A stretch of 64,000 bases of DNA, taken from assembly GCA_028023455.1 (NCBI GenBank), contig JAQFVV010000456.1, forward strand, positions 62,001-126,000, written 5' to 3'. The notes beneath the pieces were generated by a model. The model made no database searches and was not told where the DNA came from. It saw only the letters and a list, made by a program, of their open reading frames with translations. The translations under genes and the position numbers were made by a program. This DNA is from Epiperipatus broadwayi. Lineage: Eukaryota; Onychophora; Udeonychophora; Euonychophora; Peripatidae. Positions 1 to 11,030 of the stretch are shown in pieces (positions within the stretch are counted from its first letter, which is position 1; each line of letters opens with the position of its first letter).

Positions 1-914
1 CTCTAGTGAATCTTAGGTAATTCTAATTTATTCCATTCCCCGTTAGTAGTATGTTTTGAAGTTATTTGAGACAATGATATCTGGTTTGATGGATTCTGAT
101 TTTCATCATTCTTGAGTTTTATTATTATGCTTGAACTTATTTAGCTTAAGGTAAACAGTCGTAAATTTATTGCTGTATGAGTTAATATATAACAATGGCT
201 AGCATTGCTACTTTATCAGTTTGCAAACTATTGCATCAAAAATAAATATTATGTGGCATATTAATTTATCATACACATAAATTACTCACTGGACATAAAG
301 TTATTAAATACAATTAAATGAGATCATACACTGTATTACTTTCAATAAAGCTCATTCCATTGTATAATGCCTGTATGAACTAATTATATTTTGATTTTAT
401 AATTGAGTGTAACCTATTTTATTTTATTTTTTATTTTTATTACAGTAAACTTATTGAAATTTACCTTGTCTTCATTATCATTTTACCATATGATTAAATA
501 TTTGATATGCATTATAGTTAAGATATTTATATTGCCTTAAGTTTAGCTGATCTGTAATTTATTGACCCATTTTGTACTGCATATGTGATAATACTTTGAG
601 TCTCATTCCTCTCACTGTTCAGAAATGGCTTGTGAATAAGAATAAAGCCAGTGTGTAACCTTAGAAATGTCTTTCATAAGATGTTAAATCTCAGAGCACT
701 GGTAAATAGGTTGGAGCTTGGTTGGACCTGGGATTTCATATCACATTTTGATCAGGTTTAGTGTATTTTAACCTGGGCTCTAGATTTTGTTACATGAGTG
801 TACAAATCTGACCATTACAATATATATCAAAATAAATTAGAAAAATACTAAAACCTTCAATGTGCCTACATAAAATTAAAATAAAATAGTTGTTTTAGCC
901 AGCTTACAACATTT
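1..914. other. AT-rich non-coding sequence
   Basis: No ORF, RNA gene or repeat structure that I can support. Stop codons are dense in all frames and there is no recognisable protein similarity. Confidence 0.6.
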
Positions 915-1345
915 TACACCATTTTTATTAGCAGCCAATCATTAAAATTTAAATCTCATTAAAATCACATAATAATTGTGTTCCCACGCAAATGGCAAAC
1001 TTCTACAAATTATGAATACTCACACAATTACATTATTTATTCAACACATTGACTATAATATTTATAAAATATGGCTATTTAATTTTTCTTTTCTTCATAA
1101 CAAAATCCCTATCAAAGCAAAAATCTCCATTACAAATCACTCCATGCTTTGCAAAAACAGATTTATATATTTATTCACAGAATGACACAATTTATTATGT
1201 AATGGTTCATGCTCCTGAATCCCATTTTTAATGCACATTTAGTATCTCAGATATAATTATATCCACAATGACATACCACTTTATAAATAATATTACATTT
1301 ATTGATTTTTTCAACACAATCTTTTTCATTAATAATCAATCTTTC
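915..1345 (-). mobile_element. PLE GIY-YIG remnant, minus arm of inverted pair
   Basis: Read on the minus strand this encodes a broken GIY-YIG endonuclease end of a Penelope-like element. An IYKV segment followed by a C-x-C pair (CHCG) leads to a degenerate YIG strand and a KCALK..QEHE helix, with stops and frameshifts in between. It is the reverse complement of the plus-strand segment at about 1423-1840 at high but imperfect similarity, so the two form a head-to-head inverted repeat. GIY-YIG is the nuclease domain that PLEs carry after the reverse transcriptase. No reverse transcriptase part is left here. It is a fossil with no coding capacity. Confidence 0.7.
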
Positions 1346-1422
1346 AATATTTGGATCCACCTTAAATGCAACATTAAAATTACTTCATTAGTGTCTGCTT
1401 ATCCAAATACAGGAAGACTAAT

Positions 1423-1840
1423 TATTAATGGAAAAGATGGTGTAAATAAAATCAATAAATGTAATATTATTTATAAAGTGGTATATCATTAAGGACATAG
1501 TTCTATCAAATAGACTCAATGTGCATTAAAAAAGAGAATTCAGGAACATGAATTATTATATAATAAATTATGTCAATCTGTGGATAGATATAAATCTGTT
1601 TTTGCAGAGCATGCAGTGATTTGTAATGGAAACTTCTGCTTTGAAAGTATTTCTGTTTTACATGAAGAAAATGTCTTGAAGAAAATAATAATTAACTAGT
1701 CATATTTCATAAAAATTACAATGTGTTGAATAACCAAAGAAATTGTGTGAGTATTCATAATTTGTGAAAAGCTGACCATTCATATGGGATTGGTACTGTT
1801 ATTTGATTTTAATGGTTGATTGCTACTCAAGATGTCATAA
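1423..1840 (+). mobile_element. PLE GIY-YIG remnant, plus arm of inverted pair
   Basis: The plus-strand partner of 915-1345. Its translation shows NKCNIIYKV, a stop, then CALKKRIQEHELLYNKL and a later HEENVLKK segment that matches the catalytic-glutamate helix of GIY-YIG nucleases. At least two in-frame stops interrupt it. The spacer to the minus arm is under 100 bases. The arms share their 3' sequence as far as about 1840, so both are tails of the same PLE family facing away from each other. Family assignment rests on the IYK, C-x-C, LKKRIxEH and HEE patterns, also seen in the better-preserved copies at 26.6-30.8 kb. Confidence 0.7.
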
Positions 1841-3235
1841 AATACTGTAAGGTAGCTGTAGAGAATGTTTTCTTTTTATTATATATAGGCATATTGACTT
1901 TTTTAGTATTTATTCTAGAATATTTTGATTAGTATATTTATTTCATTTGATTATATATATATTGTAACCATATGTTTTGGCTCAAAGATAGTAGGTTTTA
2001 TCCAGTGGATAAATGTGTAAAATTTTAAATTTTAATTGGTAATAATTTGTTAAGATATTTAACATCAATGTGTAGAGACTAGTTATAGAATGAAATGCTT
2101 GTGGATTATAATTTTCCCACTAAGCAAAAGCTCACTAAGAAATTATCACATTGTTCCAGTGGCAGCTATTTTAAATATTGTTTTAATAGTATTAAAATAT
2201 TATTGGCAAGTATAAAAATATTTAACACTTTATTTTATTGATACTGTTAAACAATAATTAAAAATAAACAGCAAAATCAATTTATATGTCTCCTAAATTT
2301 TCTTATAAACAATCTTTAAATATACTATATTTAAATGTAAATTGAAATGCACCAGTCTAGATGATTCTCACTAGAGGGATAAAAGTATTAATTTATTCAC
2401 ATTTTACAGTGATTGGCTCATTTAGAACCAAACCTGCCATGTAATACAAAGTATATAATAGAAAAGTTTGTAGGGGGAGGGGGCCTACTCTAAGAAATGT
2501 AAATGGAACAAGAATACAACTCCACTTCTGAAGTGAACTAGAAGAAATAAGCTAGAAAAATTTTTTTTTAAATTAATTGGGACAAAATTTCATAGTTATA
2601 TGGATTTTAATAGTATAGAGTAAACTTACTAACCCTGTGAAATATCTACACTACTTTTCATCGATCTTAGATTCTTAACTTTGCCTACTGAAGGAAAAAC
2701 TGGAAGGACCACTATTTGAATAAGTGTTTGCCTAAACATGTATTATTTGGAATGAAAAATAATACCAGAAAATGTAAGCAATTATTTTTACTTTCTTTAT
2801 TTTAATCAATTATCAGAACTAATCATAACACAAAAGGTATATAGACTGAAGAAATAAAAGACTAGAGGATTTTAATTTTCACGCTGCCATTAATTCAGCA
2901 TTAAGCAGAAAAATATGTTTGTGTATAAATTGATATTTCAAGAAAATATTCGAAATCATTTTTAAGAAAATTTTCAAGAAATAATGAAAAAATTAAAATT
3001 TCACTTTAAATCATATAAAGTAATTAGTTTGGAAAAAAAAGTGCATAAAATATTTCTTATTTCATTGGGAAGAGAAATCGTCTGCTCTGATATTCCCGGG
3101 AAGCAGTCACGTATATATATTATTAATAATTGCTTACTATTAAATCAATTCTGCTTAACATTCTTAAATATGAAATAAATTGCCAATAATAGTGAATAAA
3201 GAAATATTGATTTTTTTTCTTGATTATACCACATA
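1841..3235. other. AT-rich non-coding sequence
   Basis: Nothing recognised. The ORF at 2984-3178 is 64 codons of lysine/isoleucine-rich sequence typical of AT-rich chance ORFs. Confidence 0.55.
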
Positions 3236-3680
3236 TAAAGTAATAATATTTTAAGTGTTTAAAATTACCCCGATTATTTAAGATTGTGACAATTACTGTG
3301 GATGGGAAAAACAAAGTAAACAAAATCCATAAATGATTTAAGTTTATTTTCAAAGATCATAATAAACTGATTATAATTGTGCTACATTTGGAAAAATATA
3401 TGTTACATATTAATTAAAATCACCTAGAAGATCGTATTTATAATTAAATAGATTCTTCTCAGTATAACTTAAAACATCCTAATTTGCTGATAAAAGGGAA
3501 GTGAAAAAAAATATTTATTTATTTTATCATTATTGAATAACTTGCAATGTGATATTTTAAACAGTTTTAAAATCACGCCGATTATTTAAGAGTATAACAG
3601 ATCTTTGCACAGATGAAAAAAAAAATAGACAAATCAATAGATATTAATTAAACCTATTTTAAGTGACATTCTTGAAAATG
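3236..3680 (+). repeat. Diverged direct repeat, two copies about 300 bp apart
   Basis: The segment near 3246-3330 (GATTATTTAAG, then an AC-rich stretch and a run with AAACAAA) recurs at about 3552-3640 in the same orientation with many substitutions. Both copies share the phrase CCGATTATTTAAGA, preceded by a TATTTTAA block. It looks like an old tandem or duplicated repeat. No coding content was seen. Confidence 0.45.
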
Positions 3681-3991
3681 TTTTAATATTGCTTTAGTAT
3701 GCTTACATTAGTACACAAACTGATAAAGGATTTCTATTGCCATTGGAGAAGTGTTTGAATTTTGTCTGAAAATGTTAATATTGAACTGGATAACCAAAAT
3801 ATATATTACTTAGGAATGTTTGCTTATCATATCCATTGTCATGTTGTTTTACTTATAAGAACGAATCAAACTTTGATAAAGTCCAATGGTAGAAAATGTA
3901 ATGTCTGTTTAATTTGTTAATTGCTATATATATAATATTGTAATGCGTTTTTTTTTCATGTGTTATTCAGGTATTAGGTTATATATATATA
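3681..3991. other. AT-rich non-coding sequence
   Basis: No feature recognised. A short (TA)n tract lies near 3980, directly before the inverted element at 3992. Confidence 0.5.
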
Positions 3992-4430
3992 TGTTAAAAC
4001 GAAGATTTGCACGGGTTAAATATATAAAATACATATTTTGCGGGTTCATCCATGTTAAAAACTTTTAATATCAATATACTGATGTTTCAACTTGGTCACA
4101 CAAGCCATCCACTCAGCTGTTTAAAAATTTCCTCCCCGTAGAGGTTAGTAATGTTAAAACGAAGATTTGCACGGGTTAAATATATAAAATACATATTTTG
4201 CGGGTTCATCCGACGTCAGTATATTGATATTAAAAGTTTTTAACATGGATGAACCCGCAAAATATGTATTTTATATATTTAACCCGTGCAAATCTTCATT
4301 TTAACATTACTAACCTCTACGGGGAGGAAATTTTTAAACAGCTGTGGATGGCTTGTGTGACCAAGTCGAAACGTCAGTATATTGATATTAAAAGTTTTTA
4401 ACACGGATGAACCCGCAAAATATGTATTAT
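3992..4430. repeat. Inverted repeat of 158-bp tandem units
   Basis: A unit of about 158 bp is present about 1.35 times on each side of a centre at 4211/4212, once in each orientation. The left arm holds the same 60-bp block twice (3992-4051 and 4152-4211, identical by eye). The right arm is the reverse complement of the whole. In the right arm the CGTCAGTATATTG block recurs 158 bp apart (4214 and 4372). The unit contains a hammerhead-like segment ending at that CGTC. The arms end in (TA)n. A tandem monomer of this size with a hammerhead motif resembles the small hammerhead retroposons known in animals. Confidence 0.7.
4342..4375 (+). ncRNA. Degenerate hammerhead-like motif
   Basis: On the plus strand CTGTGGA (canonical CTGANGA with A6 changed) is followed by a 6-bp stem GGCTTG/CAAGTC (one G-T pair) with a 6-nt loop, then GAAA, then CGTC. 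This matches the hammerhead order: core, stem II, GAAA, stem III of two pairs without loop, cleavage triplet GTC. I could not find a convincing stem I. The minus-arm copy has two extra bases in the core and GTTGAAACATC. Probably a decayed ribozyme; similarity by chance is possible. Confidence 0.35.
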
Positions 4431-4446
4431 ATATATATATATATAT

Positions 4447-5040
4447 CAAGGTATAGAATATACTAAGTAATGATGTAGCTGGTTTATAGAGTTATATACA
4501 TTTATTATCCATATTTATATTATGTTCCCAATGAAGGGAAAGCATAATGTTAAATATTATTTATCTGGTAAGAAAGAGAAATGTTTATCTCTTTCACTGC
4601 TAAAACAGATGTTAATATTATATTGAGGAGGGGAACAAATAAACCCAAACTGGTCAAAAATATACACATAATGATACCATTGTTCTATTATATAAAATAA
4701 TTTAATAAGCTTTTTTTTTTATTGCTTAACTTCACTTATGAACAAAAATGTGCACTTTAAATACAAAATGTAGTTTAATCCTTTTTGTTGACATGTACAT
4801 AGCTTGCTATAATAAAATATATAATTATTATTTTGAAATAATTAATAGTTATTTTACTGATATTGGTGGTCTGTTTATAAAACATTAACAGTTGTGCAAT
4901 GTGAAATGGAATATTTATGTTTCCACTTAGATTATTAGTGTTGTTTTACCTTGCTATTGTATTGTTCAGAATTTGTGATAGATTTTAGGATGAGTTTGGG
5001 CTACACATAAAAGCCTTAGATATAATAATAATAATTAATA
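4447..5040. other. AT-rich non-coding sequence
   Basis: No gene or repeat recognised apart from homopolymer and TA runs. Confidence 0.5.
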
Positions 5041-6445
5041 TTACATTCAAATTTCAGCCTTTCAATCTAATTGAGCACGCACCTTTTGAGAGTGTTAAAT
5101 AAATGAATACTTTCCTCTTCAATCCAAGATATAGCATTTATGCAGGAATAAAAAGGATCCTCTTATTCCCATGACTCAAATTCTTTTATATGAGCAAATC
5201 TGACGAACTGTTGAGGAGAGTGTGATTAGAATTCTCACTTTAAATTACTATTTACGATGTTTTTTTGGCTGAATGACATCGGTGAAATTGCTTAGAATTT
5301 ACTAAATGTCATTCTTACTGAAACTTAATTATGAGTAAATAAGCAATTATTTGATCTAGAGCCATGTTTCCAATTATATTACATTCAAATATCAGCCTTT
5401 CAAGCTAATTGAGCACACGCCTTTTGAGAGTGTTAAATAAATGAATACTTTCCTCTTCAATCCAAGATATAGTATTTATGCAGGAATAAAAAGGATCCTC
5501 TTATTCCCATGACTCAAATTCTTTTATATGAGCAAATCTGAAGAACTGTTGAGGAGAGCGTGATTAGAATTCTCACTTTAAATTACTATTTACAATGTTT
5601 TTTGGCTGAATGATGTCGGTGAAATTGCTTAGAATTTACTAAATGTCATTCTTACTAAAACTTAATTATGAGTAAATAAGCAATTATTTGATCTAGTGCC
5701 ATGTTTACAATTATATTACATTCAAATATCAGCCTTTCAAGCTAATTGAGCATGCGCCTTTTGAGAGTGTTAAATAAATGAATACTTTCCTCTTCAATCC
5801 AAGATTTAGTATTTATGCAGGAATAAAAAGGATTATCTTATTCCCATGACTCAAATTTTTTTATATGAGCAAATCTGAAGAACAGTCTTCAGATTTGCTC
5901 ATATAAAAGAATTTGAGTTGTGGAAATAAGAGGATCCTTTTTATTCCTGCATAAATACTATATCTTGGATTGAAGAGGAAAGTATTCATTTATTTAACAC
6001 TCTCAAAAGGCGCATGCTCAATTAGCTTGAAAGGCTGATATTTGAATGTAATATAATTGTAAAAACAGTGCTAGATCAAATAATTGCTTATTTACTCATA
6101 ATTAAATTTCAGTAAGAATGACATTTAGTAAATTCTAAGCAATTTCACCGACGTCATTCAGCCAAAAAAATATTGTAAATAGTAATTTAAAGTGAGAATT
6201 CTAATCACGCTCTCCTCAACAGTTCTTCAGATTTGCTCATATAAAAGAATTTGAGTCATGGGAATAAGAGGATCCTTTTTATTCCTGCATAAATACTATA
6301 TCTTGGATTGAAGAGGAAAGTATTAAATTATTTAACACTCTCAAAAGGTGCATGCTCAATTAGCTTGAAAGGCTGATATTTGAATGTAATATAATTATAA
6401 ACATGGCGCTAGATCAAATAATTGCTTATTTACTAATAATTAATA
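5041..6445. repeat. 338-bp satellite-like array with internal inversion
   Basis: Direct copies start at 5041, 5379 and 5716 (each start TTACATTCAAAT), giving periods of 338 and 337 bp. The third copy is cut at about 5882, where the sequence folds back: 5883-6051 is the inverted partial copy and 6052-6389 an inverted full copy, with the remainder running to about 6445. The junction forms a hairpin of the kind CTGAAG..CTTCAG. Copies are near-identical by eye, so the array is not old. No ORF longer than chance and no known motif was seen in the unit. Confidence 0.85.
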
Positions 6446-6809
6446 TTGTACATGGGATGATGGAGAATTCCCCATTGTTGATTAATATGAGATGATATTG
6501 TTGGGGCTGATTAAGAGTTAGTGCTTAGAGCATAGTTAAGACTAAAAAAGGATGATCCCATGGTCTGAATTCTGTTTTCCAGTGAAGAGGCACTGCCCAC
6601 ACTTTTATACCTATGAAAAGGTATCAGAATTATGTTGTTTCTTGATATACAACTATCATGTTGTTTTGTACAGCCTCCTTTATTTAGATCTTTCAAGAAG
6701 TTATATAGTTAATATTCCACCGTGTATGATAAAGTGTAGTGTTTTTTTAATCGAATAGCAAGGATAAGATAAAAATCAGATTATGGGACACTGATATTGT
6801 TATAGTGTT
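6446..6809. other. Non-coding sequence of slightly higher complexity
   Basis: No similarity recognised. The overlapping ORFs of 61 and 68 codons here are on opposite strands, and neither resembles a protein family. Confidence 0.45.
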
Positions 6810-6868
6810 GTCTAATTGAAATAGTGTCTTTCTGATGTTGTGTAATCTTCATCAGTTTATAAATAGAC
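6810..6868 (-). ncRNA. Candidate type I hammerhead ribozyme
   Basis: On the minus strand CTGATGA (6855-6849) is an exact core. Stem II is three pairs, GAT/ATC, behind an A-A mismatch. Then comes GAAA (6832-6829), a short stem III AG/CU with loop ACA, and a CTA triplet (6824-6822) in the place of the NUH cleavage site. Stem I has AAA/TTT next to the core, an internal loop, then five pairs GTCTA/TAGAC (6868-6864 with 6814-6810). All invariant positions fit. The weak point is the mismatch at 10.1/11.1 and a competing hairpin CTGATG/CATCAG. Confidence 0.5.
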
Positions 6869-8289
6869 CAATCAAAACTGACTAGTGTTTGTAGAACTTC
6901 TACATAAAAGAGCAAGGTGTGTATATGGACAATTTGAATTGGTTTTCAACAAGTAGGTATTTACTGATGAATTAGTAAGATCGGTCACTTAATTTTGTGG
7001 ACATAGTAAATATTTTAGTGTCATGTGTGCATTTAACTGATGATGTTTGCCCCACATCAATGCAATGAAATTTTTTATATAGTAAATTATAATAAATTAT
7101 TATTTGTATTGGAGTGTGATAATTGCCCTTATCATATTCTAATAACTCAAACAGCTACAGTTTGATATAATAAATTGTAATTTAGAATAACTTTGTTTAT
7201 TTAAAAAGTTGTGTATATCCAAAGGACATTATTACATTTTTTTCACAATTTCAATGCTAAGATAGCTCAAATAAGTTTAACTATTTTATTCTACCAAATA
7301 GAATAATAAAGAAACATATCCAAAATGTTTGTCATATTAGTTGGTCATTACTTACCACATCATTAATTTCCATCCTTAATTTTGGAACAGATTTATTTTG
7401 TTTCATGTAATGTGTCTGAAAGAGACTTGTACATAATGTAAATAAATATTGTTGTGCTAAAAATTTATTTAGTTGTCAGTATTCTTATTGCTAATCAACA
7501 CACACCACACATTATATTTGTTATTGCTATCGACATATCCTGTGATTGCAGGGAAATCATCATCAATCAATATTGTAAAAGTCACTATATGTAGATATAT
7601 CAGAATAATTGTGTTAAGCCCTATAATTTATGAGTATATCTAGGGTATCCTAACTTAATAATTAAACATACTAACCTAAAGAATATTAGTTTAAGTGATA
7701 TACTAAAAGATTAAAAACCCAATATTGGTTTGATCAGTTCATTTGAATCCACAGATCTATCATTCACTGGTCTTGTTCACCTTGTTTCTAATTAATGGAG
7801 AAAGAAAGTTGGAAAGCTATTGCATTAGCTATTGAAAAATTACTCTTACTTATTGAAGCTTAAAGTTTAGCATAGTTAGGGAATTTATAAAATTTATTTG
7901 AAATTATTGAATATTGTTTAGTAATTCAATTCAGTATTAAGAGCTATTTTGTGTGTGTTATGCTTGGGTAGTGGCAAAATCCCTCTCACTGACCCAAGTG
8001 TATCTTGTATTTCACCCTTTAAGCTATATGAACTCTGAAAAGGATAAGTTATATCAATTTGTGATAGGATTTGAATTTAGGATAAATTTGTATCCAGTTA
8101 ATTATTGTAATTAGAGTGGAATTGTGTTACATTCACCATGAGATATAAGGTCAACCAAACTTTAAAGTATATATTACTTCTTTTGTCTGAAATGTATAGT
8201 TGGTTTTGACTTTATGGTGAATATTTTGGTCTTAGTAAGCTTCGAATCTGTATTTTATTTAATTGTCTTATTATCATTTAATTCAATAT
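6869..8289. other. AT-rich non-coding sequence
   Basis: No gene recognised. The 65-codon ORF at 8214-8411 reads through a low-complexity pyrimidine tract and is not credible. Confidence 0.5.
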
Positions 8290-8630
8290 CAAATTTAGAG
8301 TTCTGTACATCAGCTTTCATCATCATCATTCCTCTCATCTGTCATTTCAATCTTTCTTTATTCTCTTTTTTCATCCGAATTCATTATCCTAATTCACTCA
8401 TCATTCATTAGCTCTTATTCCATTCTCATCTTAATCGTCCATTAACTCTTACACATCTTCATTCTTTTCTCTTCATTCTTAAACTCATTTTATTTTATTA
8501 TTTAATTATTACTTATTTTCATCATTCATTTAATCATTTACATCCTCATTTACTTATGGACTAATTTATACTTCTAATTTCATATTCATTCCATCGATCT
8601 AATTATTATTTATTTATTAGTTTGACAAAT
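8290..8630. repeat. Pyrimidine-rich low-complexity tract
   Basis: The plus strand is dominated by T, A and C in ATTCATT-, CATC- and TTATT-like steps without a fixed period. Low complexity rather than a unit repeat. Confidence 0.6.
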
Positions 8631-8680
8631 ACGAAGTTTATTTTATAATTTTATGTTTGTTTGCTGGTTTGTGGATTTTG

Positions 8681-9098
8681 AGGCTAGCTTGACCAGAATT
8701 TTGAGGCTAGCTGGACCAGAAATTATTAATCATCTTGTTATCTTCTCTAAGATTATAGTTTCATGTGAGCTTATCTAATAAAGAAATCATCTTTGGTTTA
8801 CCATTTGTTTTAGACATATATTCTAGATTAGTTGTAGCAATGAAAGTTACAGAGAAAGATATGTTTTCCAAACATGTAAATTGGACTAGTTAGATTAGCA
8901 GGAAGGCTACAGGGAAGATTATAATGCCTAAAATGTGTGGTAAGATTCATTTATGATTACAGCAATCTAGGAGATGGTTACAATTGGGATTATGCCATGC
9001 AACGTGGTGGCTTGATTGATTGATTAAGGATGATGTAGGTTATATGGGATTATGGCACCTAAAAATGTGTAGGACTGATTGTCCAATGATCAGTGGAG
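8681..9098 (+). repeat. Decayed minisatellite-like tandem repeats
   Basis: A block of about 22 bp with GAGGCTAGCT and GACCAGAA occurs twice in a row at 8681-8722. From about 8830 to 9098 diverged copies of blocks with GGGATTATG, CCTAAAAATGTGT and GGTTACA recur at irregular spacing. This is likely an old tandem repeat. No protein is encoded. Confidence 0.5.
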
Positions 9099-9104
9099 AA
9101 GGTT

Positions 9105-9138
<34 letters not shown>

Positions 9139-9175
9139 ACCTTCTATATTTATATATATATATATATATATATAT
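9099..9175. repeat. (TA)n tracts with an inverted GAAGGTTACA pair
   Basis: GAAGGTTACA, a TA run and TGTAACCTTC form a perfect inverted pair at 9099-9146, followed by a second TA run to 9175. Confidence 0.8.
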
Positions 9176-9715
9176 TGCAAATCAAAGAATTATATCCATG
9201 TAAATAACTAGAATTTTGCCTTTGATGTTGCTAGTAATCCATCAATTACTATTGATGATCTCCTAGCTAAACTATTTTTGCTTGTTTATCTACAATAGCT
9301 ACTTTGTCCTGACTTTAGTTTAAAAGTCAAAGGAGATTCTTATCTATTTCTAATTTAAGTTTTATAAAGACTTACATTCACATAGCTATTATTATACATA
9401 TGAGATTGCAGAAAACACATCTTCTTTTGACATTCTGAAAATAATAATTCTTGATATCTAATGAATTGTAAAGGTTAAATATTTTCATAAATTAAATTTG
9501 GCCATTAGAAATTGGGATTAGATCTATTTAAATAACCATGAAAGCAAAATTGTTTTTAATTTTTGCAAAAAAATCTTCAATTACTAAGTAACAATCCTGA
9601 GACTAAATAAGTTTTCTTTATTTAGGAATAATAGTTCTTTTATCCTGACTTAAATTCAAAATAAAAATAAATCTTTCTCCATTTATAACATAATCCAAGT
9701 GAGTGTGTATATATA

Positions 9716-10177
9716 TGTACTTTCGGTGAATTTCTTCAACCTGCCTCAACTGCCATTAAATTCAAAATCAAAAGCGAAAGCAAATGTCATCACTTCAAAT
9801 TCCACGAATCTCGTATTTTAATGCTAGCAGCTTCTCGATTTATTAAATGCATTTTATTCCTGTTTATAAAAATTGCTTCTTTAATTTTTCTTTTACAATG
9901 GTTTCTCTCTTCATGAAGAATTTTTACATTTTCAAAATCAAATTTAAATTTATATTTACATGTTTTTTCGTGATCAAAGAAAACTGAAGGAGATATTAAA
10001 TCACCATTATGTTTACTTTTTACAACTTATATAACAATTCATGCTCCTTCAATCTTTTCTCAATACTGCACCTAGATTCATCTATATATGATAGCATACA
10101 ATCAAAAAAATTTTATATATGACATTACATTTCTGCTTGATAGGTATGACTTCCTTAGAATTATTGACTAATTTATT
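9716..10177 (-). mobile_element. PLE 3' end, minus arm of inverted pair
   Basis: Reverse complement of the plus arm at 10178-10640, with which it meets head-to-head at about 10178. On the minus strand it reads through the same GIY-YIG segment (KEVIP, CNVIYKI, YI..SRCSIEKRLKEHELLY, FDHEKT) but carries small indels that break the frame near 10020-10030. The outer end shares the 3' untranslated sequence. Only the last part of the element is present. It is 5'-truncated at about the same place as its partner. Confidence 0.8.
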
Positions 10178-10640
10178 AATATTGTTTGGAAATTAATCAA
10201 TAACTCTAAGGACATCATACCTGTCAAGCAGACATGTAATGTCATATATAAAATTTTTTGTGATTGTATGCTATCATATATAGGTGAATCTAGGTGCAGT
10301 ATTGAGAAAAGATTGAAGGAGCATGAATTGTTATATAAGTGTGTAAAAAGTAAAAATAATGGTGATTTAATATCTCCTTCGGTTTTCTTTGATCACGAAA
10401 AAACATGTAAATATAAATTTAAATTTGATTTTGAAAATGCAAAAATTCTTCATGAAGAGAGAAACCATTGTAAAAGAAAAATTAAAGAGGCAATTTTTAT
10501 AAACAGGAATAAAATGCATTTAATAAATCGACAAGCTGCTAACATTAAAATACGAGATTCGTGGAATTTGAAGTGATGACATTTCCTTCTGCTTTTGATT
10601 TTGAATTTAATGGCAGTTAAGACAGGTTAAAGAAATTCAC
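10178..10640 (+). mobile_element. PLE 3' end, plus arm of inverted pair
   Basis: The plus copy is open from about 10181 and includes a conserved lead-in (WKLINNSKDI) like that before the endonuclease in the 26.6-27.2 kb copy. It ends in about 60 bp of 3' untranslated sequence with a GAAAGTACTTT block similar to the hammerhead-like tails of the other PLEs. A (TA)n tract lies about 110 bp further on. Confidence 0.8.
10268..10576 (+). pseudogene. PLE GIY-YIG endonuclease C-terminal domain
   Basis: A 102-codon stretch from an internal ATG. The same frame is open upstream to about 10181, so this Met is not the real start. Upstream in frame are CNVIYKI and FCDC (the GIY strand and a C-x-C pair). 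Then come SYIGESRCSIEKRLKEHE (YIG strand and arginine helix), FFDHEKTCKYKF, and KRKIKEAIFINR, in which the glutamate of KIKEA is the expected metal-binding residue, and finally INRQAANIK. The domain cuts target DNA during PLE insertion. No reverse transcriptase precedes it, so this fragment is not an autonomous gene, though the domain itself looks intact. Confidence 0.8.
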
Positions 10641-11030
10641 TGAAAGTACTTTTGTGGATTTTAAGGATAGTGTGTAATAGTTTGTAAACCGTTAAATTTA
10701 TTATTTCATTTATAATTACAATTTTGTTTTTTAATTAACGGACATTTTATATATATATATATAAGGATATGGAAGACTTCAATATTCATATAATATTAAA
10801 TACAAAAACATATTTAATTTTACATATACAAATCTCTGGAAAAGAAAAAAAATACTAAAGAAATAAAACATTAAACTTTGTTGAATTATTTACTCATCTT
10901 TCCATATCTATAAATAGTTCCTAAAATTTTAATAATTTTTTACTAATAATTCTTTATTGTGAATGAAAGAATTTTTTTAAAAATGTAGTTGCAATATCAT
11001 TTTCATAATCATTTTATAAAATTAAGAGCG
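10641..11030. other. AT-rich non-coding sequence with a (TA)n tract
   Basis: Contains a TA run at about 10741-10763. Nothing else recognised. Confidence 0.5.

Noticed and set aside
5041-6445. Possible CRISPR array
   Set aside because: Repeats are about 338 bp and contiguous with no spacers, and the DNA is plainly eukaryotic.
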